Shown here: positions 16,835 through 25,341 of the stretch, piece by piece
Layout of the letters: each line of letters begins with the position of its first letter
Numbering within the stretch: position 1 is the first letter of the stretch
Assembly (NCBI GenBank): GCA_046538375.1
Contig: JBKHJA010000006.1
Span: 1-40,136 of the forward strand
Direction: 5' to 3'
DNA length: 40,136 bases
DNA from: JBKHJA01 sp046538375
GTDB lineage: Bacteria > Acidobacteriota > Aminicenantia > Aminicenantales > Aminicenantaceae
The notes under the pieces: generated by a model
Seen by the model: the letters and a program-made list of their open reading frames with translations, nothing else
Database searches by the model: none
What the model was told of the DNA's origin: nothing
Position numbers and translations under genes: made by a program

Positions 16835-18553
16835 CTAGATTCCTCTTTTTATTAGGTTCTTGTAAAGGGCTAAACCTGACCCAGCGGATATCACCAGAAA
16901 AACGACACCTGTTTTGAACTCCAGCAGGATGATTTTGCCTATGCCGAAGAGAGCACTGTACACAACAGCGGTCCCAAATATCCAGTTTAATAAGTCAGAT
17001 AAAATTTTTGTCTTTTCTGTTCCCTTCTTTGAGATGACAGGCTTCCATAATCCTCCTGGTCTTGTTTTTTGGTAAAACCGCAGGAGGTGATCTTTATCCA
17101 CGGGCCTGGTTAAAAAAGTCACTGCCAGCCACACAAAAGTGGTTATTCCCACCGTTATGAGCATTCTGCAGGCCCAGTTGAGGTCTCCTTCTTGCCCCAG
17201 AGAAGTCCATCTCAATAAAATGATGGCCGCCACAAAAGAAGAGCTCATAGCCGCAATTTCACTCCAGGCATTGATTCGCCACCAGTACCATCTCAAAATG
17301 TACACCAAACCCGTTCCCGCTCCTATAGCCAGAAGAAGTTCCCAGGCTCCCTTGATGCTTTCCATCCAGTAGGCGGTGAATCCGGCCAGAACCATGATGA
17401 AAATGACCGTTATCCTGGATATTAAAACATAATGAGAATCGGGGGCTTTTTTTTTGATAAATCTTTTGTAGAAATCATTGACTATGTAAGAGGCTCCCCA
17501 GTTGAGATGGGTATCGATGGTGGACATGAAAGCCGCAAAAAAGGCGGCAATCATCAGGCCTTTTAGGCCGGCAGGCAGGAAGGTGATCATCATCTTTGGA
17601 TAGCCCATTTTGGGATCAGCGAGATTGGGAAAGACCACAAGAGAAACCAAAGCCACCAGAATCCAGGGCCATGGCCTTAAGGCGTAATGGGCGACGTTAA
17701 ACCACAGGGTGGAGGAAACAGCGTGTTTTTCGTTTCTGGTGGCAAACATCCTTTGAGCCACATATCCTCCGCCCCCAGGTTCAGCACCAGGATACCAGGT
17801 GGACCACCACTGGACAGCGATGTACACGAAAAAGGTCAGCAGGGGCATGGTGGCTGAGCCGATTCGGGGAAAGAAGCTCAATGCCCCGGGGTCAGCAGCC
17901 AGGATTTTAGATTTAAGGGCTTCTATTCCCCCCACATGATTCACCGAGATTACAGCCAGGGAGATGGATCCAACCATGGCGATGATAAACTGGAGGAAGT
18001 CAGTTATCACCACCCCCCAGAATCCTGACAAAACAGAGTAGATGACAGCGATAAGGAGAGATATCACGATAGCCTGCCATTTGGGGAAAGCCAGGGTGAC
18101 TTCCAGGATAGAAGCCATGGCCAGGATGACCCAGCCCATGATGATACAATTGATAGGAAGGCCTAAATAGAGCGCCCTGAATCCCCTCAACATGGCTGCT
18201 GGGCGCCCAGAATATCTCACCTCAGTCAGCTCGATATCCGTGATCACTTCAGATCTCCGCCAGAGTTTGGCAAAAAGAAAAACAGTCAGCATCCCCCCGA
18301 ACACAAAATTCCACCACAGCCAGTTGCCGGCCACTCCGTTTTTGGCCACGATTTCTGTCACCGCCAGAGGTGTATCGGCCGCAAAGGTGGTGGCCACCAT
18401 AGAGGTTCCCGCTATCCACCAGGGTAAACTGCGGCCTGAAATAAAAAAGCTCTCTATGTCTTTGCCGGCTTTTCTGGAAAAATAGAGCCCTACTCCCAGG
18501 GCAAACAGGAAGTAGCCGATGATAAATGTCCAGTCAACAAAGGGAAGATTCAT
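16835..18553 (-). CDS. sodium:solute symporter (SSS family)
   Basis: A 572-residue transporter with about 14 hydrophobic segments. Features are FFISGRSLPWWIAGTSM near residue 37, TTFAADTPLAVTE in the first core helix, QWWSTWYPGAEPGGGG and QRMFATRNEKHA in the middle, and AAFMSTIDTHLNWGASY, which contains the conserved Ser/Thr-rich sodium-site segment. It is similar along its length to the symporter at 37861-39459 (shared SGR/AGRGLPWW, ATDTP, HLNLGASY-type segments), so the two are paralogues; the one at 7174-8724 is more distant. It heads an operon with the dehydrogenase and aldolase genes, fitting uptake of their substrate. The ATG has only weak ribosome-site similarity. Confidence 0.92.
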   Translation of the reverse strand: MNLPFVDWTFIIGYFLFALGVGLYFSRKAGKDIESFFISGRSLPWWIAGTSMVATTFAADTPLAVTEIVAKNGVAGNWLWWNFVFGGMLTVFLFAKLWRRSEVITDIELTEVRYSGRPAAMLRGFRALYLGLPINCIIMGWVILAMASILEVTLAFPKWQAIVISLLIAVIYSVLSGFWGVVITDFLQFIIAMVGSISLAVISVNHVGGIEALKSKILAADPGALSFFPRIGSATMPLLTFFVYIAVQWWSTWYPGAEPGGGGYVAQRMFATRNEKHAVSSTLWFNVAHYALRPWPWILVALVSLVVFPNLADPKMGYPKMMITFLPAGLKGLMIAAFFAAFMSTIDTHLNWGASYIVNDFYKRFIKKKAPDSHYVLISRITVIFIMVLAGFTAYWMESIKGAWELLLAIGAGTGLVYILRWYWWRINAWSEIAAMSSSFVAAIILLRWTSLGQEGDLNWACRMLITVGITTFVWLAVTFLTRPVDKDHLLRFYQKTRPGGLWKPVISKKGTEKTKILSDLLNWIFGTAVVYSALFGIGKIILLEFKTGVVFLVISAGSGLALYKNLIKRGI

Positions 18554-18626
18554 CTGATCTTTTTGAATCCCTGAGGATTTTTTTTGTTGTGAGTCTCTCC
18601 AGCCTCAAATTTTTAAGATTATATTA

Positions 18627-18693
18627 AAATTGTTGTTTTATTAAATCAAGCAAGAAAATTGAAAATATTTCTTTTTTTGTTTGACAACAATTT
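18627..18693. promoter_or_regulatory. inverted repeat in divergent promoter region (putative operator or looping site)
   Basis: AAATTGTTGT (18627-18636) and ACAACAATTT (18684-18693) are perfect 10-bp inverted repeats, 47 bases apart. The right arm overlaps the -35 box of the plus-strand promoter and the left arm lies just upstream of a TATAAT (18623-18618) on the minus strand. One regulator could therefore control both operons. Confidence 0.5.
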
Positions 18694-18708
18694 GCATTAT
18701 TTTATATT
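18681..18708 (+). promoter_or_regulatory. promoter of the amino-sugar operon
   Basis: TTGACA (18681-18686) and TATATT (18703-18708) with a 16-base spacer. Transcription would start near 18715 and leave a leader of about 310 bases before the first gene at 19027. Confidence 0.65.
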
Positions 18709-19026
18709 TTGCAGGAAGGACGAGATGGAAGTGATGACCGGAGGGATGGGAACATAATGCGCTTCTTCATACCTGACCTCCGCAGTCAGGACCATTCCCG
18801 AATCCTCAGCTTTGATGATGAACGTTCAGTTTCGCTGAAGTGCGAATATGTCAGGGAAAAACAGTGCGGCAGGAATTATTATCTGGGAGCTGAGTGAGGA
18901 TTATTATCAGCAGGAGTCAGTGCTGTTAGAAGTGGTAGGCAGAGGAGAATTCGTAAAGAAAGCCTTTCTTCGCAGATAGAGGGAGAATGAGGGAAAGAAA
19001 AAATGAGGATGAAAGGAGAACTTAAT
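18709..19026 (+). other. long leader without a supported gene
   Basis: About 318 bases between the promoter and the GH42-like gene. A 46-codon frame from ATG 18757 to 18897 exists but has no recognisable features and a poor ribosome site. The segment contains GAATTATTATCTGG and GATTATTATCAGCAGG, a loose direct repeat near 18870-18912. No riboswitch fold, terminator or attenuator was recognised. Confidence 0.4.
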
Positions 19027-21348
19027 ATGTTAAAAATATTCAAGAGGAGACATTCCGTATATTTTTTTCTGTTCATGATAGGAGTCTGTTTATTTCTTTT
19101 CGATGCTTCGGTCATTTCCTCTGATAAGAACGCAAGCCATTATCCTGTCTCTGTGTGGTACGCAGGAGGCAAGGCCAGGGCTCCCATGCTGGAGAAAGTT
19201 AATCCTGAAAAAATACCCTTATGGAAAAGGGATTTGCAGCAGATAAAAGAGCTGGGCTTCAACACTGTCCGCTGCTGGGTGGAATGGACCCGATGCGAAC
19301 CGGAAGAGGGGAAATACGATTTCAGTGCGCTTGAAACCCTGGTGGATCTGGCAGGAGAGGTGGGTTTGAGAGTGATTGTTCAGGTTTATATCGACTCGGC
19401 GCCCGATTGGGTGGGGCAGAAATACCCTGATTCGAAGTTTGTAGCCAATAACGGTCTGGCGGTGGAATCGCAGGCTTCCCCTGGATTCTGTTTTGATCAT
19501 CTTGGAGTCCGGCAGAAAATTTTAAAATTTTTCTCTGAAGCGGCCAAGGTGGTTAAGGACAAGCCCGCTTTTTATGGCTGGGACTTGTGGAGCGAGCCCC
19601 ACCTCATCAACTGGGCTGAGGTCTATCATCTGGGAAATGCGGAATATTTAGAATTCTGCTACTGCCATTCCACTATATCCCGTTTTCGGGCCTGGCTTCA
19701 CCAGAAATACCACACCCTGGAGAATTTGAATGAAGCCTGGCACCGGGAGTTTCAGGAATGGGAACAGGTGGAGCCTCCTCGGTTTGGGACCATCCTTTCT
19801 TACACCGATTATATTGACTGGAAGAATTTTATCTCAGATAAATTGGCTGAAGACCTGGCGCTGAAAGCCCGGGCCGTAAGATCGGTGGTTCCTCGAGGTG
19901 TGGTGACCAGCCATTCAGCCATTCCAGGCCTGTTCACCAAACCGAACTGGAACGGCACTCCGGATGACCGCAAGATGGCTGACAGGGTGGATTATTACGG
20001 AGCCTCCATTTATCCCAAGCATGCCTGGACTGTCAAACCCTGGCCGCCTTTTTTCCGTGCCTCCGGGCATGATTTTATCCGTTCCATGAATCATAAAAAC
20101 AAAGGATTTTACATCGGAGAACTTCAAGCTGGCTACGGAGTGTTTGGGATGAAATTGAGTGTGCCGGTAACCGGAGACGATCTGCGGGATTGGATCTGGA
20201 CGGCTGTGGCCTACGGAGCCAGAGGGATCAATATATATGCCTACTATCCGATGAGTTCGGGCTATGAGTCGGGCGGCTACGGCCTGGTGGAGCTGGATGG
20301 AAAAATCACCCAAAGAGCCAAAGCTGCCGGCAGGGTGGCCGAGGTCATCACCACTCATAGTGATTTACTCCTCCAGGCCCAACCTCCCCAGGCAAAAATA
20401 GCCATTCTGTATAATCCTCTCTCCCACATGGTGGGGGGGCAGCAGCAGTACACCGGAGAAGGGCAGCCCATCGGTTATAACAACCTGAGTGAATCGCTCC
20501 AGGGAGTGTACAGAGCCTTTTATGAGAGGAATATACCGGTTGATTTCCTCCATGTCATGGATCTTGATTCCGAGAAAATCAGCCAGTACAAGCTGGTGAT
20601 CGCTCCTTATCCGGTGATGATGTCCACAAATCACATCAAGAAACTGATCGAGTTCGTCAGCTCAGGAGGAGTGCTGGTGGCTGAAGCGCGATGCGGCTGG
20701 AACGATGAGCGGGGGTTTTCCAGCCCTGTTATTCCTGGAGGCGGACTGCATGAAGTCTTCGGATGCAGGGAGACGTATGTCACTCCTCTGCCAAAGACTT
20801 CCAGAATGAGGATCAAGGCCGCCCATCCCTCCCTTCCTCTTCTTCAGGAGGGAGACACTCTGGATACTCTTTTCTTTGAGGAAGCCTTTGAGCTGATCGG
20901 AGAGGAAAGCGAGGTGCTGGCTGAATTTGAAAACGGAAAACCAGCCATGATCTATTCTCCTTACGGGAAGGGAAAAGCCATCATGGTGGGGTCGTTTATA
21001 GGGTCAGCCTATCATCACTTTAAAAATCCTCATAACGGCGAATTTCTGGCCGGACTGGCCTCCTGGCTGGAGATTCCAAAGCCAGTGGAAGTGAGTTCGT
21101 CCAGAAATGAGGTGTTTGTGGATGCCAGAGTCCTGGAGGGAGAAGATTATAAGGTTTTATTCGGGTTTAACCGCGGTGAGGAAAAGACATCATCCAGATT
21201 CGTGCTGCGGGTGAAGAGAAAAGGATGGACGGCCAGAAATGTGGAGACAGGCCGGGACATCGCTTCTGTCTTTGCCCAGGGGAAAATGGTTTTGGAGAAA
21301 GACCTGGATCCCCAGCAGGTATGGGTTGTCCTATTAGAAAGGAAGTGA
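19027..21348 (+). CDS. exported GH42-like glycoside hydrolase
   Basis: A 773-residue clan GH-A enzyme resembling GH42 beta-galactosidases. I chose ATG 19027 because AGGAG stands 8 bases upstream and the protein then begins with a clean signal peptide (basic LKIFKRR, then a hydrophobic core to about residue 25). The barrel holds NTVRCWVEWTRCEPEEG early, WDLWSEPH with the likely acid/base E190, and YIGELQAGYG with the likely nucleophile E365. In most clan members the acid/base follows Asn; here it follows Ser189. Residues about 450-620 form the class-I-glutaminase-like domain of GH42 enzymes (AKIAILYNPLSHM, then SSGGVLVAEAR), and a short beta domain ends the protein. It leads the operon. Substrate may be a galactoside, but related GH-A specificities are equally possible. 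Confidence 0.85.
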   Translation: MLKIFKRRHSVYFFLFMIGVCLFLFDASVISSDKNASHYPVSVWYAGGKARAPMLEKVNPEKIPLWKRDLQQIKELGFNTVRCWVEWTRCEPEEGKYDFSALETLVDLAGEVGLRVIVQVYIDSAPDWVGQKYPDSKFVANNGLAVESQASPGFCFDHLGVRQKILKFFSEAAKVVKDKPAFYGWDLWSEPHLINWAEVYHLGNAEYLEFCYCHSTISRFRAWLHQKYHTLENLNEAWHREFQEWEQVEPPRFGTILSYTDYIDWKNFISDKLAEDLALKARAVRSVVPRGVVTSHSAIPGLFTKPNWNGTPDDRKMADRVDYYGASIYPKHAWTVKPWPPFFRASGHDFIRSMNHKNKGFYIGELQAGYGVFGMKLSVPVTGDDLRDWIWTAVAYGARGINIYAYYPMSSGYESGGYGLVELDGKITQRAKAAGRVAEVITTHSDLLLQAQPPQAKIAILYNPLSHMVGGQQQYTGEGQPIGYNNLSESLQGVYRAFYERNIPVDFLHVMDLDSEKISQYKLVIAPYPVMMSTNHIKKLIEFVSSGGVLVAEARCGWNDERGFSSPVIPGGGLHEVFGCRETYVTPLPKTSRMRIKAAHPSLPLLQEGDTLDTLFFEEAFELIGEESEVLAEFENGKPAMIYSPYGKGKAIMVGSFIGSAYHHFKNPHNGEFLAGLASWLEIPKPVEVSSSRNEVFVDARVLEGEDYKVLFGFNRGEEKTSSRFVLRVKRKGWTARNVETGRDIASVFAQGKMVLEKDLDPQQVWVVLLERK

Positions 21349-21377
21349 CATCCAGGACGTGATGGCTGGAGGTTGAT

Positions 21378-22358
21378 TTGAGAAACAGGCCGGATAAGAG
21401 ATTCTGTGCTGCAGTGGATGTGGGGGGCACAAAAATATCTTCAGCTCTTTTCACCTCCCGGGCTCAGATGCTTCACAAAAACAAAATTCCTGTCCACAAA
21501 TCAGGCGGTGAGCAGTCTGTCCGCCAAATCATAAAGGTCATCCATCGTTTAGAAGAATACGCCCGGGCACAGGGAGGGAAAATACTGGCTGCGGGCATAG
21601 CCATTCCCGGAGTCGTTTATCATGAGACCGGGCTGGTCTGGGCGCCCAACATTCCCGGCTGGGATCATCTGCCCCTGCTGAAGAATATCCAGAAGGAAAC
21701 AGCTCTGCCTTTGATCCTGGAGAGTGACCGCAGCGCCTATGTTATGGGAGAACAGTGGTCCGGGATTGCCAGAGGTTTCCAGGATGTGGTCTTTTTAGCG
21801 GTGGGAACAGGCATCGGAGCGGGAATCATCACCGGAGGAAAACTCTGCACAGGAAGTGAGGACATTGCCGGGGCGGTGGGATGGTTTGCTTTGACCCCTG
21901 AGTATAGAGAAGAATACGGGCATCGAGGCTGTTTTGAAGCTGAAGCATCAGGGGACTCGGTGGCCCGGCGGGCTGTCGGTCTTATCAGAACTGGCGAATC
22001 CTCGCTGATGAAAGAAATGGCAGGCGGTCAAACAGAAAAAATAACCGCTGAGACAGTTATGGAAGCTGCACGTAAAAACGACCCTCTGGCACTCAAGGTG
22101 GTGGATATGACCATTCAATATCTGGCCATGGGCATAGCCAATATCATCAGCATACTGAATCCAGGAATGGTGGTGCTGGGAGGAGGATTGTTCCAGGCTT
22201 CTGATTTGCTGCTGGAGCCGGTGCGGCGGGAGTTTAAAAGGTGGGCCCAGCCTTTGGCCGCTGAAAAAGTGAGGATCGAGCTGTCCCTTCTGGGCGAAGA
22301 CGCCGGACTTTACGGAGCAGGTAAGCTGGCCTGGAACCATCATGAATATCATAAATAA
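21378..22358 (+). CDS. ROK family sugar kinase
   Basis: A 326-residue ROK protein without the N-terminal helix-turn-helix of ROK repressors, so it is a kinase. The phosphate-binding loop is AVDVGGTKIS (residues 12-21). D117 in LESDRSAY is the catalytic base. GTGIGAGIITGG and the late VVLGGGLF segment are typical. The family zinc site is broken: where ROK proteins have GH plus CxCGxxGC, this one has GW (in GAVGWFAL) and YGHRGC, leaving only the last cysteine. The start is TTG at 21378 with GGAGG five bases upstream. Gaps of 29 bp before and 15 bp after mark it as part of the operon. With NagA and a SIS protein nearby, GlcNAc (or another N-acetylhexosamine) kinase is the likely role; glucokinase is the alternative. 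Confidence 0.9.
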   Translation: MRNRPDKRFCAAVDVGGTKISSALFTSRAQMLHKNKIPVHKSGGEQSVRQIIKVIHRLEEYARAQGGKILAAGIAIPGVVYHETGLVWAPNIPGWDHLPLLKNIQKETALPLILESDRSAYVMGEQWSGIARGFQDVVFLAVGTGIGAGIITGGKLCTGSEDIAGAVGWFALTPEYREEYGHRGCFEAEASGDSVARRAVGLIRTGESSLMKEMAGGQTEKITAETVMEAARKNDPLALKVVDMTIQYLAMGIANIISILNPGMVVLGGGLFQASDLLLEPVRREFKRWAQPLAAEKVRIELSLLGEDAGLYGAGKLAWNHHEYHK

Positions 22359-22373
22359 AAGAGGAGTGGAGAT

Positions 22374-23132
22374 ATGTCAGCCATAGCGTACTTAAACAAA
22401 ATTCAGGAAATTCTGGATGAGATTAAAACCAGAGAAATGCCAAAAATCAAAAAAGCGGCGCAGATCATGGCTTCATCCATACAGAAAGGGGGAAGAGTAT
22501 ACATGTTCGGAAGCGGGCATTCCATCATTCCGGTCATGGATATTTTTCCCCGGTATGGAAGTTTTGTGGGATTTTTCCCGCTGTATGATCCAAGACTGAT
22601 GTGGCACAACGTTATCGGGCCCGGGGGGGCAAGAGAGCTTCTGTGGCTGGAGAGGCAGGAAGGGTATGCCAGGGTATTTTTGCAGAGCTATCCTCTGGAG
22701 CCGAGGGACTGTATGCTGGTCTTTTCTCACGGCGGATTGAATACAGCTCCTATCGAGGTGGCCCTGGAGGCCAGGGCAAAAGGATTAAAGGTCATCTGCG
22801 TTTCCTCTCTTGAGAATCAGAAAACAGCCACCAGGACTCATCCCTCAGGCAGGATGCTTCCCGACATTGCTGATATTGCCATCGATAACTGTGTCCCCCC
22901 TGAGGACACCCTGGTGGATGTGGGCCGGGTGGAAAAGGTTGCCGCCGGCTCCACGGCGGCAGCCGTGTCTGTGGCCATGTCTTTGGTGGCTGAGATTGGC
23001 TCCATCCTGGCCAAAAAAGACAAGCTTCCCCCCACCTTTGTCTCTCCTAATGTAAAGGGAGTGGAAAAAGATCATCTGCAGAAGGTCTATCAGGCTTTCA
23101 CCAAATTTTATTACAGCCGGCCCGCAGAATGA
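22374..23132 (+). CDS. SIS-domain phosphosugar-binding protein (UPF0309-like)
   Basis: A 252-residue cytoplasmic protein with a single SIS domain. The sugar-phosphate loop is VYMFGSGHS at about residues 42-50. MLVFSHGGLNTAPIEVA near 115 forms the second conserved loop, ending in a helix (VEVALEARAKGLKVICVSS-like pattern). Length and order fit the UPF0309 group of sugar isomerase-domain proteins. GAGGAG precedes the ATG, 15 bp after the ROK kinase gene. SIS proteins isomerise, deaminate or sense phosphosugars. Next to an N-acetylhexosamine kinase and NagA, and with no nagB in sight, it may perform the glucosamine 6-phosphate step or an epimerase-like step. Fold assignment is good; reaction is inference. 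Confidence 0.88.
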   Translation: MSAIAYLNKIQEILDEIKTREMPKIKKAAQIMASSIQKGGRVYMFGSGHSIIPVMDIFPRYGSFVGFFPLYDPRLMWHNVIGPGGARELLWLERQEGYARVFLQSYPLEPRDCMLVFSHGGLNTAPIEVALEARAKGLKVICVSSLENQKTATRTHPSGRMLPDIADIAIDNCVPPEDTLVDVGRVEKVAAGSTAAAVSVAMSLVAEIGSILAKKDKLPPTFVSPNVKGVEKDHLQKVYQAFTKFYYSRPAE

Positions 23133-23190
23133 TGCAGCATCATTTGGGAATCCAAACGGAGATGCTTCCCATGAAAGAGGATGCATAGGT

Positions 23191-24393
23191 ATGCTTGAGC
23201 AAAGGAGTCAGAATAAAGTCAGCACCGCAGGATTGATGTCTTCTGCCTGTGCGGGGATGTTTGTGTTCGGTATGGCCATGGCTATTCTGGGAGCCATACT
23301 CCCGTCTTTGTTCGCCAAGATAGAATTTGATAAAAGCGAAGCCGGGAATCTCTTTTTTTACATGAATCTGTCCATGCTGATCATGTCCATTGTTTTTGGC
23401 CCCGTAGTGGACCGGTTCGGGTATAGGTTTTTCCTGATAATTTGTGCCCTGCTGGTGGCCGGTTCGCTTTTTATGTTAACCGTGTCCGCCTCCTATATCA
23501 TGGTCCTGACAGCCGCTGTCATTCTCGGATTTGGAGGAGGGGGGTTGAATGGAGGGACCAATGCATTAACCAGCGACATTCATCCTGAAAGAAGAGGTTC
23601 TGCCCTGAACGTGCTGGGTATCTTTTTCGGTTTCGGAGCCCTGACCATACCTTTTCTGATCGGCACTTTGCTGGAGATTTGGGGTCTGAATCTCATCCTG
23701 CTCTCTGCCACTCTGTTGAGTCTGGTTCCTTTTATTCTGTTTTTGGCATTCACCTTTCCCCAGCCCAAGCATGATCAGGGATTTCCTCTCGGTCAGGCCT
23801 CCAAAATCATCGGAAATCCGCTTTTATGGCTGTGCGGTTTTGTGCTTTTTTTCCAATCCGGTAACGAATTCACTGTGGGGGGGTGGATTTCTACCTATCT
23901 CCATGAACACTTCCAAGTGACACCCATGCTGGCTTCCTTAGTTCTGGCCGGATACTGGGCGGCCATCATGAGCGGCCGGCTTCTCTCCAGCAGAATAGTG
24001 AGCAAGGTGGGGAATGAATTCATGGTCCTGGCCAGCGCTTTTCTGTCTTTGATCGCTGCTTTTCTCATTGTGACCTCTCCCTCAAAAACTCTGGCTTCTC
24101 TGGGAGCGGTGTTGATTGGCCTGGGCTTCGCGGCTGTGTTCCCCACCACTTTGGCTGTGGTGGGAGGAGCCTTTCCTTCTTTTTCCGGAACCGCCTTCAG
24201 TGCGGTCTTGGTCATCGCTTTAGCCGGAGGGATGACCTGTCCCTGGCTTGCAGGAAAAGTGGCCCAGGCCCACAGCATAAAACAGGGATTGTTCATTCCG
24301 GTGTTCAATTGTAGTATGATTATTGTCCTCCAGGTAGTGATCATCAAGATTCTGCGCGGCCGTGGTTCTCCGGATAGAAAGGACAGACCATGA
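23191..24393 (+). CDS. MFS sugar permease (fucose/glucose-type)
   Basis: A 400-residue major facilitator transporter with about 12 hydrophobic segments and a short basic C-terminus. The loop between the second and third helices carries GPVVDRFGYR, the MFS motif A. A GFGGGGLNGGTNAL segment in the fourth helix and WFNSGNEFTVGGW-type region (here FFQSGNEFTVGGWIS) resemble fucose/glucose:proton symporters of the FHS group. The start ATG is preceded by GAGGATGCATAGGT, a moderate ribosome site. It lies 58 bp after the SIS gene and touches the next reading frame. Likely imports a mono- or disaccharide released by the exported hydrolases; GlcNAc is plausible because NagP-type carriers belong to this group. 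Confidence 0.9.
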   Translation: MLEQRSQNKVSTAGLMSSACAGMFVFGMAMAILGAILPSLFAKIEFDKSEAGNLFFYMNLSMLIMSIVFGPVVDRFGYRFFLIICALLVAGSLFMLTVSASYIMVLTAAVILGFGGGGLNGGTNALTSDIHPERRGSALNVLGIFFGFGALTIPFLIGTLLEIWGLNLILLSATLLSLVPFILFLAFTFPQPKHDQGFPLGQASKIIGNPLLWLCGFVLFFQSGNEFTVGGWISTYLHEHFQVTPMLASLVLAGYWAAIMSGRLLSSRIVSKVGNEFMVLASAFLSLIAAFLIVTSPSKTLASLGAVLIGLGFAAVFPTTLAVVGGAFPSFSGTAFSAVLVIALAGGMTCPWLAGKVAQAHSIKQGLFIPVFNCSMIIVLQVVIIKILRGRGSPDRKDRP

Positions 24394-24443
24394 GGCGAGC
24401 CTTGAAAAACAATGCCTTGAGAATCTTTCAGGAAAGGTACCAC

Positions 24444-25325
24444 ATGAAAAAACTAAGCCTAATTTTTATGTGTGTCCTGGCGGCCGGCTTTCTCTGGATA
24501 AGCTGCGGTCCCCGTCTAGAGATAAGCCCACAGCCCATCCAGTTGATTGTGCGGGGTGATGATATGGGCATGACTCATGCCTGCAATCTGGCTGTAGCCA
24601 GGAGTTTCCGTGAAGGAGTACTGACCTGCGCTTCCATAATGGTGCCTTCGCCTTGGTTTGAGGAGGCTGCCCGGATGTGCCGGGAACATCCCCAGTGGTG
24701 CATCGGAGTCCACTTGACACTCACCGGGGAATGGCGGGATTACAGGTGGAGGCCGGTTTTACCGGTGACCGAAGTTTCCAGTCTGGTGGATGAAGACGGC
24801 TATTTTTATCAGACCACGGAGGCTTTTTTGGCCGCCCGGCCCGATCTCCAAGAAGTGGAAAAGGAACTGCGGGCCCAGATGGATTTAGCCCTCAAGCGGA
24901 AGATTGATGTTCAGTACATCGATACACACATGTGGACTGCTCGAGCCACTCTCCAGCTTCATTCTGTTGTTGCCCAGATTTCTCAAGACTACAGAGTTCC
25001 TCTCTCCCAGGATTCAGGAGAGGAGGTGTTGAACATTTATGAGGTTCCTGCCCAGGAAAAAGAAGATGCTCTGGCCGAGACATTGAAGCAAATAGGTCCG
25101 GGCTTTTATCTGCTGGTGGTCCATCCCGGCCTTGACACGCCCGAAGAGCGGGCTCTGGAGGACTTCAATCCACAAGGCTTGTCCAATGTGGCTTCACACA
25201 GAGCTGCCGTCACCCGGGCACTGACCAGCCAGCGAATAAAGAAAATCATACGGAAAAGGGGCATCCAGCTCACAGATTACCGCCCCTTGCGCCAGCAGAT
25301 GCGCTCCTCAAGCGGCGGTCAATAA
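24444..25325 (+). CDS. exported ChbG/YdjC-like carbohydrate deacetylase
   Basis: A 293-residue protein of the YdjC/ChbG family, metal-dependent enzymes that remove the acetyl group from chitooligosaccharides. From ATG 24444 (GGAAAGG six bases upstream) it starts with a lipoprotein-like signal, KKLSLIFMCVLAAGFLWIS-C21; Trp at position -3 makes the lipobox atypical. The alternative ATG at 24390 overlaps the permease stop but adds 18 residues before the signal. Family residues visible are D39-D40 (VRGDDMG), the His of YIDTHMW and the His of VVHPGLD, which fit the metal and base positions. E. coli ChbG is cytoplasmic; an exported form would act on oligosaccharides before uptake. Located between permease and NagA genes in the operon. 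Confidence 0.82.
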   Translation: MKKLSLIFMCVLAAGFLWISCGPRLEISPQPIQLIVRGDDMGMTHACNLAVARSFREGVLTCASIMVPSPWFEEAARMCREHPQWCIGVHLTLTGEWRDYRWRPVLPVTEVSSLVDEDGYFYQTTEAFLAARPDLQEVEKELRAQMDLALKRKIDVQYIDTHMWTARATLQLHSVVAQISQDYRVPLSQDSGEEVLNIYEVPAQEKEDALAETLKQIGPGFYLLVVHPGLDTPEERALEDFNPQGLSNVASHRAAVTRALTSQRIKKIIRKRGIQLTDYRPLRQQMRSSSGGQ

Positions 25326-25341
25326 AACGGGTTAAAACCCA

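Noticed and set aside
18757..18897. 46-codon frame in the leader of the GH42-like gene
   Set aside because: Poor ribosome site, no recognisable features or hydrophobic pattern; chance frames of this size are common.
24390..24443. ATG overlapping the permease stop as start of the ChbG-like gene
   Set aside because: It would put 18 residues before a clean signal peptide; ATG 24444 has its own ribosome site. Not fully excluded.
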